From: Deltaproteobacteria bacterium
GTDB taxonomy: Bacteria; Desulfobacterota; DSM-4660; Desulfatiglandales; HGW-15
Length of the DNA: 24,887 nucleotides
Direction: 5' to 3'
NCBI GenBank assembly: GCA_019308985.1
Contig: JAFDHB010000101.1
Span: forward strand, 1 to 24,887
The notes below the pieces were generated by a model. That model did not search any database. It saw only the letters and a list, made by a program, of their open reading frames with translations, and was not told the origin of the DNA. Position numbers and translations under genes: made by a program. Shown here piece by piece: positions 17,101 through 23,910 of this stretch (its first letter is position 1; every line of letters begins with the position of its first letter).

Positions 17101-18031
17101 ATGCAATAGGTGTTTCGCTGTTCGCCCTGAGCCTGGCCTGCTCGATCCAGGTATCACCTTGCCGCTTGAATAGATAGACCGAGCCGGTGTATTCATCGGA
17201 ACCGGGTGCCCCTATAATGGCATACTCACCATCAATGGCAACTGAAGTCCCGAACTCATCATCCACTTGCCCATCACTGGCCGTGAGCTTGGCATCCTCG
17301 ACCCAGGTGGTTCCGTCCCTTACGAATATATAAGCCGAACCCTTGTAACCCTCGGCACCACTCGCGCCCACGATAGCATAGTTGTCGTCAATGGATACGG
17401 AAGTTCCAAAAAGGTCATTCGCCGCCGCATCGCCGGCCGTGAGCTTGATTCGTTCGGCCCACGGACTGTTGCGCCCGAAGATATATGCCGCATCTGAAAG
17501 AGTGCCCCCATCGTCGTCCCCATGGGCCCCCACGATGGCATAATCCCCGCTTATGGCCAGAGAGCTCCCGAAATAGTCCTCCGTTGCCCCGTCGCTCGCA
17601 CTCAGTTTGGTCTCCCCCGCAGGGGTCCCGTTCTCAAGGGTCGGCCCCCTCACCTCCACACGGATGGAGGCACCACGCTGGCCCCAGAGAAAGACCAGGA
17701 GGCGGTTGCGCTTGCGTACCTTCACCTCCCTCTCCAGCACGGGATCCCCGCCACGCAGCCAGCCCCGCAGCGGGATGAAGGTCCTGTTGAAGATGACGAA
17801 CCCTCTGCGGAGCTTCCTCCCCGAGTCCCCTTTGCTGATCAGCACAAGCCCTTCGCCCGGCTCCTCTGCCTTGAACCTGCAAAGAGAGAGGTGGAGGCGC
17901 CAGCTCCTCACCTCAAACTCCCTTGGGCCGAAGAGCACATTGTCTGCCCCATGTAGCAGAGATGGGGCCAATGAGAGACACCACACCAGCACGGCACAGA
18001 AAAGGACAGGCCTACCACTCCTCACAATCAT
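14147..18031 (-). CDS. Large exported FG-GAP beta-propeller protein with Ig/PKD-like modules
   Basis: I place the start at ATG 18031, because AGGAG sits eight bases upstream; an in-frame GTG at 18040 lies directly on that site. The protein has about 1294 residues. It has a signal peptide (hydrophobic about 8-22) and an N-terminal beta domain (about 30-135). A block of six FG-GAP-like repeats follows (about 145-465), each near 53 residues with DxFGxSVAI, YAIVGAPG and AYxFxR. Next are a fibronectin/Ig-like spacer (about 470-570), seven more such repeats (about 575-960), three Ig/PKD-like modules (about 965-1190) and a C-terminal alpha/beta domain of about 105 residues that resembles NTF2/SnoaL-type folds. 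Thirteen repeats suggest two seven-bladed propellers, with one blade completed by another segment. A surface adhesion or scaffold role is likely. The ligand is unknown. Confidence 0.85.
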   Translation of the reverse strand: MIVRSGRPVLFCAVLVWCLSLAPSLLHGADNVLFGPREFEVRSWRLHLSLCRFKAEEPGEGLVLISKGDSGRKLRRGFVIFNRTFIPLRGWLRGGDPVLEREVKVRKRNRLLVFLWGQRGASIRVEVRGPTLENGTPAGETKLSASDGATEDYFGSSLAISGDYAIVGAHGDDDGGTLSDAAYIFGRNSPWAERIKLTAGDAAANDLFGTSVSIDDNYAIVGASGAEGYKGSAYIFVRDGTTWVEDAKLTASDGQVDDEFGTSVAIDGEYAIIGAPGSDEYTGSVYLFKRQGDTWIEQARLRANSETPIAFGLSVSISGEYVIVGAFDSADSSGYAYIFRREGSLWTQMAVLTAGDGAGADDFGTSVAISGDYAVVGAPGSSEYTGEAYLFKRNGVAWAEVRRLTAWDGEAGDGFGNSVAIDEGNVIVGASGEDSYSGSAYVYTYSVGPATPFIRVIEPDGVSDTVDTGFRIRWSDSDPDDNATIALYYDNDYKGTDGTLIVGGLSEDPDGGENDNFVWNTSQLPEGTYYVYAVINDGVNDPVVDYSDGPLTIDHTKAKLTAADSAPGDQFGYSVAIDGDYAIVGAPAEGDHRGSAYVFKRGWGWIELAKLTAGDGLSGDEFGYLVAIDGEYAIVGAPSSDSYTGAAYIFARDGTTWVEQARLTAADAEEYDQFGASVAISGEYAVVGAYGDDEYKGSAYVFRRNGSTWTQVAKLVASDRAVYDYFGWSVSTDGAHIAIGAWGKAAWVWDYGYLSDSGAVYVFNRDGSGWTQSSKLTMAYGAWGYDRGYEGYRFGYSVSIDYPHIIAGAPGQDFELVSPGAAYIFTNKGGTWTHKASLIAANPQEYDLFGVSVAIDDDYAMVGSPGAGAYGSGGPNSVYLFARDGEIWTLRDTLTFGETALDDRFGASVALSGNYGLVGAPGTYWNTDYPGAAYIYLVSRVNISADHEKIVYGDSATLSWSFTDATSVIIDNGIGEVSKSGSFTVSPTETTTYTITATGPWGTFTDSVTIVVVPFTVSIDSPLDEEIIYRPDTRVEGTIRNPLNRELGITVNGIIAIVDGERFVANHVLLDQGENTITVTAVDMDGNTETASITVFAETTGDYVRITAEPESGVAPFETTLRVVGSFPFAGEPTLTYTGPGQVEFLENPGENEYNVEIMSEGVYHFTVEARDEQGYVYTDTVAVEVVNLQQLDALLRAKWDGMKAALIAGDIQGGLSYHHAAFRSKYESIYNFLGNNLSALAQQMLDIELIFAEGTRAKYVIHRNHNIDGQIVTIAYYIYFSKDGDGLWKVERY

Positions 18032-18039
18032 CCTGCTCA

Positions 18040-18044
18040 CTCCT
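18040..18044 (-). promoter_or_regulatory. Ribosome-binding site deciding the FG-GAP start
   Basis: Read on the minus strand, AGGAG is followed by eight bases and then ATG at 18031. The alternative GTG start at 18040 would overlap the site itself, so the ATG is preferred. Confidence 0.7.
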
Positions 18045-18061
18045 GTTCAGCTCCCGAAAGG

Positions 18062-18092
18062 AAAAAAAGGGGGCCCCGGACACGGAGCCCCC
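18062..18092 (-). terminator. Strong intrinsic terminator/attenuator ahead of the FG-GAP operon
   Basis: On the minus strand, a stem of nine pairs (GGGGGCTCC with GGGGCCCCC, including one G-T pair, loop GTGTCC) is directly followed by seven T residues. This is a textbook Rho-independent terminator. It lies only about 30 bases before the ATG of the FG-GAP gene. It could insulate the operon from upstream read-through or act as a leader attenuator. If it insulates, no room remains for a normal promoter downstream of it, so attenuation or incomplete termination is more likely. Confidence 0.8.
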
Positions 18093-18125
18093 GGAGGAAG
18101 GAATTACTATTTCCAAGGCGCTCGT

Positions 18126-18152
18126 TTAGTAGTCTAAGCAGGGAAGAGTCAA
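18126..18152 (-). promoter_or_regulatory. Weak candidate promoter for the FG-GAP operon leader
   Basis: On the minus strand, TTGACT (18147-18152) is followed after 15 bases by TACTAA (18126-18131). The spacing is two bases short of ideal. A transcript from here would have a leader of about 90 bases containing the terminator hairpin. The left arm of an inverted repeat (18151-18169) abuts the -35 box. Confidence 0.3.
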
Positions 18153-18169
18153 TCAGGGGAGGCCTGATT
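18151..18169. repeat. Inverted repeat AATCAGG/CCTGATT
   Basis: Two perfect seven-base arms are separated by GGAGG. The element sits next to the candidate -35 box of the FG-GAP operon, so it could be an operator or an RNA hairpin at the 5' edge of the leader. Confidence 0.5.
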
Positions 18170-18238
18170 TTGCACCGCCAGATAGCGCAATTTTCAGTCG
18201 GTGTTTCCATGACCCAGAAGGATTGGTTACCTATGCGC

Positions 18239-18265
18239 CGATTTTACGCTGGCAGCGCAAAATCG
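18239..18265. repeat. Long hairpin CGATTTT-CGCT/AGCG-AAAATCG
   Basis: Arms of twelve bases pair at eleven positions (one A-C mismatch) around a three-base loop. A looser hairpin of related sequence in opposite orientation lies at 18167-18194 (TTTTGC, then GCCAG, then GCGCAA). The two enclose about 45 bases, as terminal hairpins of a small mobile or structured RNA element might. Confidence 0.5.
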
Positions 18266-18605
18266 TAGAATTTGTTCAACACTTGTCGCCTTAGATCGCA
18301 AACCATATTTGACGATCCAGTGCTGAAGTCGGAAATCTTAGTTTTTGCGTTCGACATGATTGATCTGAGCGACTTCTCAAATCGATAAGGCATTGCTTTT
18401 TCGGACAAAAAGCATTGTCTGTCAAGGGAAAAAGAGTCCCAATATGTGGGGGGTTTTGAGTTGGTCCATGCCGGGAAAGTTGTCTTTGATACCAGGAACA
18501 AGGGGGCATAGCTTTTTGGAGATCGGAATTATTGAATTTTGCATCTATTTTGATCAAAATTGGACTGTGATGAACCGAATGGCCTCCTCCTTAAAGATTT
18601 AATTT

Positions 18606-19097
18606 TTAAGATGTGACCCTCCCTCCTATTTTATGGATGATCTCGGTGGTGGAATAGCCGGAGACATAAGGGATGCGTCTTACCTCTCCTCCTGCCTGCT
18701 TGACGATATCAGCCCCCACGATCTCCTCCTCCGGCCAGTCCCCACCTTTAACCAAGATATCAGGCACCAGGTATTCTATGACCTTGTAAGGCGTCTTCTC
18801 ATCAAAGACAATCACGGCGTCCACAAAGCTCAATGCTGCAAGGACCTCCGTCCTTGCATCCTGGGGCATGATGGGCCTGTTTTCACCCTTGATGGCCTTT
18901 GTGGAGCGATCGCTGTTGACTGCTACCACCAGGTAGTCCCCCAGTTCCCTGGCTGAGGCGAGGTAGCGGGTGTGGCCAGGGTGCAACAGATCAAAGCAGC
19001 CATTGGTGAATACGACCTTTTTGCCTTGGGCCTTCAAGGTGTCGATAATGTTCCTGACTTCTGTAATATCCATTATTTTTTCCGAGTAATGTGTCAT
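18606..19097 (-). CDS. rfaE2: D-glycero-beta-D-manno-heptose 1-phosphate adenylyltransferase
   Basis: The 163-residue nucleotidyltransferase activates heptose 1-phosphate with ATP to ADP-heptose, the precursor of the LPS inner core. It has the cytidylyltransferase-like signature FTNGCFDLLHPGH at 30-42 with the HxGH motif (39-42). It also has the family blocks VNSDRS, KGENRPI, ARTEVLAAL, DILVKGGDW and the C-terminal YSTTEIIHKI. The length fits the stand-alone RfaE2 form rather than the bifunctional HldE of E. coli. GTP-like or glycerol-3-phosphate cytidylyltransferases share the fold, but these blocks are specific. The start at 19097 follows GGATGAG. A second Met at residue 9 (19073) is a possible alternative. 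It supports a Gram-negative host. Confidence 0.92.
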   Translation of the reverse strand: MTHYSEKIMDITEVRNIIDTLKAQGKKVVFTNGCFDLLHPGHTRYLASARELGDYLVVAVNSDRSTKAIKGENRPIMPQDARTEVLAALSFVDAVIVFDEKTPYKVIEYLVPDILVKGGDWPEEEIVGADIVKQAGGEVRRIPYVSGYSTTEIIHKIGGRVTS

Positions 19098-19151
19098 TGC
19101 TCATCCATGCCATAGTCTACAGGTCTGGACATTTTTGGATCTCAGAATTGT

Positions 19152-19229
19152 TGCCTTGGACTGTTAGCCACCGACGCGCTTGGCTCGCTCCAAACTGCCC
19201 ACCGACACGGTCGGCTCGCTCCATACTAC
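19152..19229. repeat. GC-rich palindromic intergenic repeat, copy A
   Basis: The unit runs TTGCCTT, then TTAGCC, then CCGACGCGCTTGG, then CTCGCTCCAAACTGCCC, then CCGACACGGTCGG, then CTCGCTCCATACTAC. It contains two hairpin cores of CCGAC-CGGTCGG type. The same unit recurs twice near the right end (23974-24050 and 24063-24111). It lies in the 211-base gap between comF and rfaE2, which also holds a looser inverted repeat (AAACCT/AGGTTT at 19252-19273) just downstream of comF. Confidence 0.7.
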
Positions 19230-19308
19230 GGTAAGCTCAAGGGAACCGAGCAAACCTTCAAAACCCCAGGTTTAGCGAGACGTCCCGTAAGAAGAAGGCG
19301 ATCCCAGT

Positions 19309-20073
19309 TCAATGCCCTGCTGTCCTTGCAAGCACCAGGGCGTAAACTTCCTTGCAACCGGCCCCCAGGAGGACCCTCGCGCATTCATTCAAGGTGTTGC
19401 CAGTGGTTGCGACATCATCTACCAGTAAGACTTTTTCCCCTTTTATCACATTCCTGTGGTGGACTTCAAATGCCCTCCTGACATTTTTCCGCCTTTTGTC
19501 TTTCTTGAGTCCGATCTGGGGCAGGGTATATTTGGTGCGCCTGAGGGAGAGGTAATCAAGTCTCAAAGACAGCCTTTTTGCAACGGGTCTAGCCAGCAGG
19601 AGGCTCTGGTTGAAGCCTCTCTCCCTGAGCCTCCTCGGGTGGAGGGGAACGGGCATGACAAGGGGGTTGCCGATTTCCCTTGCCAGTTGCGCAGCAGAGG
19701 GGAGGAGGAGTCGTGCCAGGGTTCCGGCAGTGTAACTTTTTCCGCCGTACTTGAATTGGTGGATGGCGGCCATAAGCGAGCCCTCGTAAAGGTAAGGGAC
19801 TGCGAGCCTCTTGAACCTCGGGGGGTTGGTCAGGCAGGTACCGCAAGTGTGGATATCCTCGAGGGTTGAATCAAAGGGCCTGCTACAAACAAGGCAGCGG
19901 GAGGGAGGGATTTCCTGAAAGTCACTCAGGCAAGTGGGGCAGAAAGAGATGGCACCGTAGTTGGGGATAGTGGGCCTTTCCTCGATGAATTCCCGGCAGA
20001 TAATACATCTTGGGGGGAAGACCAGGTCCAGGAATTGATCGAGTATTTCTCTTATGTCCTTTATCAGGTCCAT
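19309..20073 (-). CDS. ComF-family phosphoribosyltransferase-like protein
   Basis: The frame is open further upstream to 20307. However, that extension runs through palindromic repeats and the neighbouring gene and has no protein character, so I start at ATG 20073 (254 residues). The N-terminal third has four CxxC pairs (23-26, 45-48, 60-63, 77-80), the double zinc ribbon of the family. The C-terminal part has the PRPP-binding loop LLVDDVATTGNT at about 216-227 and the RERGFNQS motif upstream of it. ComF proteins are tied to DNA uptake and recombination in competent bacteria, but many relatives occur in non-competent species with no proven reaction. No strong Shine-Dalgarno is visible. Confidence 0.88.
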   Translation of the reverse strand: MDLIKDIREILDQFLDLVFPPRCIICREFIEERPTIPNYGAISFCPTCLSDFQEIPPSRCLVCSRPFDSTLEDIHTCGTCLTNPPRFKRLAVPYLYEGSLMAAIHQFKYGGKSYTAGTLARLLLPSAAQLAREIGNPLVMPVPLHPRRLRERGFNQSLLLARPVAKRLSLRLDYLSLRRTKYTLPQIGLKKDKRRKNVRRAFEVHHRNVIKGEKVLLVDDVATTGNTLNECARVLLGAGCKEVYALVLARTAGH

Positions 20074-20154
20074 ATATTGGGTCCGGGGAAAGGAAATCAA
20101 TTTGAGAGTGCCATGATCGCAATATGTGGACCAGGGATCAAGGTTTTTGTGGGG

Positions 20155-20180
20155 GGATCGCACCTGAAAGGTGCTCCTCC
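20155..20180 (-). repeat. REP-type palindrome, copy 1
   Basis: On the minus strand it reads GGAGGAGCACCTTTCAGGTGCGATC. The GNAGGAGC head, a CACCT/AGGTG stem and the GCGAT tail are typical of repetitive extragenic palindromes mobilised by RAYT-type transposases. No RAYT gene is in the window. Confidence 0.65.
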
Positions 20181-20197
20181 AGGGGGGATCAATGAGG

Positions 20198-20223
20198 GAA
20201 TCGCACCTAGAAGGTGCTCCTAC
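20198..20223 (-). repeat. REP-type palindrome, copy 2, overlapping a gene end
   Basis: On the minus strand it reads GTAGGAGCACCTTCTAGGTGCGATTC, the same design as copy 1 about 43 bases away. Its TAG forms the stop codon of the YkgJ-like gene, whose last four residues (RSTF) it encodes. Confidence 0.75.
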
Positions 20224-20590
20224 ATTTTGGGGCCTGCCGTTTGAATTCCTCGTGGGAGACACGGGGGTTGATGCCGGGGCAGGCACCCTGGGCCAAGAGC
20301 CAGGCATCCGGGTCTTTCAAGAGGGCAGGGTAGAAGGGCCACAGGGAACAAACACGCGGCTTGACCTCGTGTATGAGGCACTGTTTTTCCCTGTCGTAGA
20401 ATATGCAATATTTGTCAGGGCCAGTCTTGACAGACAGCCTCCCATTCCTCTGCTCGCAGTACAGGGCGACGAATTCATCGGCGCTGATATTCAAGTGAGA
20501 GGCTATCCTGAGCCTTTCCTCGGGATCCAGGAATATTCCCCCTTCGCCATAGCAGCATTTGCCGCATTTTTTGCATTGGAAAGCCTTCAT
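20207..20590 (-). CDS. YkgJ-family cysteine-cluster protein
   Basis: I choose ATG 20590 (127 residues). The only in-frame start upstream is TTG at 20605, without a ribosome-binding site. The N-terminus has the CxxCxxCC cluster (C6, C9, C12, C13), with more cysteines in YCIF, KQCLIH, PRVCSLWPF and GACPG. This is the pattern of the YkgJ/UPF0153 family, thought to bind zinc or an iron-sulphur cluster; the role is unknown. The 3' end has been altered by a REP element, which supplies the last codons and the stop. The native protein may have been slightly longer. The helicase fusion gene ends 38 bases upstream, so they may be co-transcribed. Confidence 0.85.
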   Translation of the reverse strand: MKAFQCKKCGKCCYGEGGIFLDPEERLRIASHLNISADEFVALYCEQRNGRLSVKTGPDKYCIFYDREKQCLIHEVKPRVCSLWPFYPALLKDPDAWLLAQGACPGINPRVSHEEFKRQAPKCRSTF

Positions 20591-20628
20591 GTTTGCACGT
20601 TCCAAGGTAAGGTCACATTGAGCTGGTG

Positions 20629-23532
20629 TCAGGTGGTTTGGGTCCTGAGCATCTTTTCCAGGTTCCAGTCCAGGCGCAGGATGATCTTCCTGTCATTGTC
20701 CCTGATCCTGTAAAGGAGGTGTCCTTTCTCCAGGCCGTAGAAAAACAGATCCCTGGTTATCTCTACGTCCTGGCGGCAGTATTCGGAAAGTTTCTCCATC
20801 TCACCCTGCTTGAACCATTCAACGGCCTGGAGGCCGTCGGCGGTCTTCCGCCTGTCCAGGGTCTCCTTTGCCAGGTGGTCGAGACTGATTCGAAAGCCCA
20901 GTCTCCTGTAAACGTCTTCAAGGATATCAAAGGTCTTGAGGCCCAGGAGATCCCGGGTGGTATAGGCGCCTAGGACACCATAGTCGAAGCGCTTGATGTT
21001 GAATCCCACAATCAGCTCCGCCCTCTCGAGGCATTCCAGGAGATCGTCCACAGTGTCCTCCTGGAATGTCAGGAAACGATCTTCCAGGGCGTCATAGACG
21101 ATGGCGACCGATACCCCCATGAGGTGAAGGTTCTGCCAGCCGCCCACCTCCTGGGCGGATTTTTGGGTCTCAAGGTCGAGGAACATGATCCTTGGCCCCC
21201 CGGTGGGTCGGGCAAGGGTTTTATCCTCCTCCAGCACCGGTCCCGGAGGCTCGGACGTCTCGGTATCGTGGGAGCGTGAAATCGGGGTCTTGCCTACCAG
21301 GAATTCAAGGACCATCACGGCCGCGCTCTTATCAAGGGGCTTGTTGCCGGAGCCACACTTGGGGGAATGGATACAACTGGGGCATCCCTCCTCGCATTCG
21401 CAGGAATTCAGGTGGTCCAGGGTCTTTTGAAGAAGTTCCAGGACGATCTCGAAACCGCGCTGGGCAAGGCCTACGCCACCAGGGTGCCCGTCGTAGATGA
21501 AGATGGCGCTCTTCCCCACCTGGGGGTGGTGCGTATAGCATATGCCGCCGATGTCATTCCTGTCGCAGAGGGCAAAGAGGGGAAAGAGTCCTATTGCAGC
21601 GTGCTCTATGGCATGTATCCCTCCCATGTAATGGAGCCCCTTTTTCTCCACGAGTTTTTGGATGACAGGCTCGATCTCGATCCAGAATCCCATGGTTTCA
21701 AAGGTTTGGGAAGGCAAGTCCAGGTCGAAGACCCCCATGAGTTCCTGTCCTGGGAGGGCCCTCTTTTCGTATCCCACTACCTGCTCAGTGACCTTTACCA
21801 TTCCTTCCCTTACCAGGAACTGGGCCCTCGGTCTGCTCCTGAAGACCTTTATGATCTCGGTCTCCTTTTCGGTCAGTGCCCTGGTGAAATAATTGAGATC
21901 GGTCCTCCGGGCAATGATATCCCTCTTTTCCAGGACCAGGCGATCGACCAGGTACTGGTTGGCCCGGTGGAGGTATATGGCACCGGGATGGCATTCCTTG
22001 AATGCCCTGATGCCGTCTACAGTGCCGATGGCCTCCCCGGTCTCCCTGTCAAATATGGTGAATGTCTCGCCAGTGGACCTGATGTTGACCTGGAGGTGGG
22101 GCCTTTTCCTGGTTGAAAACCAGGTAGGGTCGCCTTCGGCAGTGCGGTTCAGGTCGCCCTCCAGTTCCAATTCCTCAAGGAACCGGGGCAGGTTTAGGGG
22201 CCAGAACCTTTCATCGTCCAGGGTGATGGGCATTTCAGATGCGGCGCAGGGGAGGTGCGCCTTTGCCACGTGGGGGTTATCGGGATCAAGCACAGCGGCC
22301 TCGTAGGACCTCTCAAATATCTCATTCGGGTGCTTCATGAAATACTGGTCAAGGGCATCGGGTTTGGCGATCAGTATGATCATGGACTCCCTTCCCGAGC
22401 GGCCTACCCGGCCTCCCCTCTGCCAGGTATTGATGATCGTGCCCGGGTAGCCCACGAGGATGCATATATCCAGGTACCCTATATCAATACCCATCTCCAG
22501 CGCACTCGTGGATACCACACCGAGCAGATCGCCCCTTGCCAGCCTCTGCTCTATCTCCCGCCTCTCTTCGGGCATGAAACCGGCCCTGTAAGAACTCACC
22601 TTGTCCCTTATGCGGGGTGCAATCTGTGACACCCACAGGTGAATCAGTTCGGTTATCTTTCTGGCCTGGGTAAATGCTATGGTCCTGAGCCCGGATTCGA
22701 TGCAGTGGACAAAGAGACGGGCGGCAGAGAAGTTGGAGCTGGATTCGGGGTTGAGGAAGAGGAAATACTGCCCTGACCTGGGCGAACCGGTGGTGTCCAC
22801 CACCTCGACCTCTTCCCCTATCAGGCTCCGGCTGAATTCTCCAGGGTTATTGATGGTAGCGGACAGGAGGATGAACTGGGGAGAAGAACCGTAAGCGGCA
22901 CAGATCCTCTTGAGCCTCCTGATGATCTGGTTCATGTGGGACCCGAAGATACCCCTGTAGGTGTGGACCTCGTCCAGTACGACGAACCTTAAGTTCCTGA
23001 ACAGGCCCTCCCAGCTTCCATGGTGGGCGAGGATGCCCCTGTGGAGCATGTCAGGGTTGGTAAAGGTTATGTGGGGAGGGCTTGTCCTGATCCGTTTGCG
23101 CGTGTAAGAGGAAGTGTCCCCGTCATAGATGCAGGCCTTGATCTTTCTCTCCGGGATGGCTTCGACAAAAGAGAAGAGGGCCTTCATTTGGTCCTGCTCC
23201 AAGGCCTTAAGGGGGAAGATATAAAGCGCCTTGGCCCTGTCATCCCTGAGCAGGGCCTCCAGCACCGCTACATTGTATATGAGGCTCTTTCCACTGGCCG
23301 TGGGTGTGGCGACCACCACATGCTTGCCGTTCCTTACCAGCCTGATCGCCCGGACCTGGTGGGTAAAGAGGGATTCTATCCCCTGTCGCCTGAGGAGCAG
23401 TCCTATGTCCTGGACAAGCCCAGGATCGGGCCCGTAAACAGCGGGCCGTGGCGGGGCGTAGTTGTGGAACACATAGGCCGGCCCGAACTCCGGATGTTTC
23501 CTGATGCTTTCAACAAATTCAGCGAGTCTCAC
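20629..23532 (-). CDS. MrfA-type helicase fused to MrfB-type DEDD exonuclease
   Basis: The 967-residue protein starts at GTG 23532, with AAGGA five bases upstream. It has Walker A ATPTASGKS at 75-83, DEVH at 187-190, SAT at 224-226, motif V LEMGIDIG at 345-352 and motif VI QRGGRVGRSGR at 371-381. The DUF1998 region carries the Cys cluster CEC, then GCPSC, then KC (711-726). After a linker (about 750-775), residues 781-935 form an RNase H-fold exonuclease with D786 and E788 (FLDLET), D850 (FNIKRFD) and YCRQD at 918-922 as the fourth acidic motif. In Bacillus subtilis, MrfA (YprA) and MrfB (YprB) are separate proteins that repair mitomycin C damage. Here both activities lie on one chain. It overlaps the upstream small gene by 14 bases. 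Confidence 0.92.
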   Translation of the reverse strand: MRLAEFVESIRKHPEFGPAYVFHNYAPPRPAVYGPDPGLVQDIGLLLRRQGIESLFTHQVRAIRLVRNGKHVVVATPTASGKSLIYNVAVLEALLRDDRAKALYIFPLKALEQDQMKALFSFVEAIPERKIKACIYDGDTSSYTRKRIRTSPPHITFTNPDMLHRGILAHHGSWEGLFRNLRFVVLDEVHTYRGIFGSHMNQIIRRLKRICAAYGSSPQFILLSATINNPGEFSRSLIGEEVEVVDTTGSPRSGQYFLFLNPESSSNFSAARLFVHCIESGLRTIAFTQARKITELIHLWVSQIAPRIRDKVSSYRAGFMPEERREIEQRLARGDLLGVVSTSALEMGIDIGYLDICILVGYPGTIINTWQRGGRVGRSGRESMIILIAKPDALDQYFMKHPNEIFERSYEAAVLDPDNPHVAKAHLPCAASEMPITLDDERFWPLNLPRFLEELELEGDLNRTAEGDPTWFSTRKRPHLQVNIRSTGETFTIFDRETGEAIGTVDGIRAFKECHPGAIYLHRANQYLVDRLVLEKRDIIARRTDLNYFTRALTEKETEIIKVFRSRPRAQFLVREGMVKVTEQVVGYEKRALPGQELMGVFDLDLPSQTFETMGFWIEIEPVIQKLVEKKGLHYMGGIHAIEHAAIGLFPLFALCDRNDIGGICYTHHPQVGKSAIFIYDGHPGGVGLAQRGFEIVLELLQKTLDHLNSCECEEGCPSCIHSPKCGSGNKPLDKSAAVMVLEFLVGKTPISRSHDTETSEPPGPVLEEDKTLARPTGGPRIMFLDLETQKSAQEVGGWQNLHLMGVSVAIVYDALEDRFLTFQEDTVDDLLECLERAELIVGFNIKRFDYGVLGAYTTRDLLGLKTFDILEDVYRRLGFRISLDHLAKETLDRRKTADGLQAVEWFKQGEMEKLSEYCRQDVEITRDLFFYGLEKGHLLYRIRDNDRKIILRLDWNLEKMLRTQTT

Positions 23533-23869
23533 TGTCGTCCTTGGTGTCTTTGTTCCCGAATTTCGCCTTGAGGGTTTGCTCGATGTCTTTTTCCGATGGC
23601 CCCGGGCTTATTTTTTCCGCTCGCTCCGCCCCTTCCCTGGCACCCTTCAGGATATCGCTCATAAAGGTATCCTGCTCGGAACTCCAAGCGCTCCAGCCGT
23701 CAATGTCAATATACTCCCCGTAGGAAGTCTCGTAGTTTGGATCATAGAGCCGGACGCCCTTTTCTTCGTGGAACTCATAGGTGACATACTTGCCGTCAAA
23801 CAGTTTGAAGTCATCGTCATTGAGGCCGAGGCGCCTCAATAATTCCTTGTGTTCTTCTTTTATTTTCAT
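23519..23869 (-). CDS. Uncharacterised small acidic protein coupled to the MrfAB fusion
   Basis: This 116-residue protein is highly charged (FHEEKGVRLYDPNYETSYGEY in its middle, a Lys/Asp/Glu-rich tail) and has no signal peptide or membrane segment. I recognise no family. AGGAG lies six bases before ATG. Its last 14 bases overlap the GTG start of the helicase-exonuclease gene, so translation is probably coupled and a functional link with that repair enzyme is plausible. Protein-like composition in the non-overlapping part supports a real gene. Confidence 0.75.
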   Translation of the reverse strand: MKIKEEHKELLRRLGLNDDDFKLFDGKYVTYEFHEEKGVRLYDPNYETSYGEYIDIDGWSAWSSEQDTFMSDILKGAREGAERAEKISPGPSEKDIEQTLKAKFGNKDTKDDSETR

Positions 23870-23910
23870 GCTATCTCCTCTTGTTGCTTCTGCCTACACC
23901 TGGCCCCTCA

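Larger units (their letters stand above)
18093..18605. other. Gene-free stretch with several inverted repeats
   Basis: Over 500 bases lie between rfaE2 and the FG-GAP leader terminator. Open frames on both strands here (up to about 88 codons) overlap one another, are rich in Cys, Ser and Arg, and show no family motif, so I call none of them. The stretch holds a candidate promoter, three hairpin-forming repeats clustered in 18151-18265, and on the minus strand an isolated TTGACA (around 18420) without a matching -10 box. Confidence 0.5.

Noticed and set aside
14816..18137. Repeated sequence that might be taken for a CRISPR array or tandem DNA repeat
   Set aside because: The periodicity is about 160-180 bases with degenerate codons and follows FG-GAP protein repeats. 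No short direct repeats with unique spacers are present.
18244..18602. Open frames of 69-88 codons on both strands in the gap after rfaE2
   Set aside because: They overlap each other, have unlikely composition and no convincing ribosome-binding site.
20074..20307. N-terminal extension of the ComF frame
   Set aside because: It runs through two REP palindromes and the end of the YkgJ-like gene. The CxxC domain begins just after ATG 20073.
20171..20713. Plus-strand open frame of 180 codons
   Set aside because: It is antisense to the YkgJ-like gene and the end of the MrfAB fusion, with no motif of its own.
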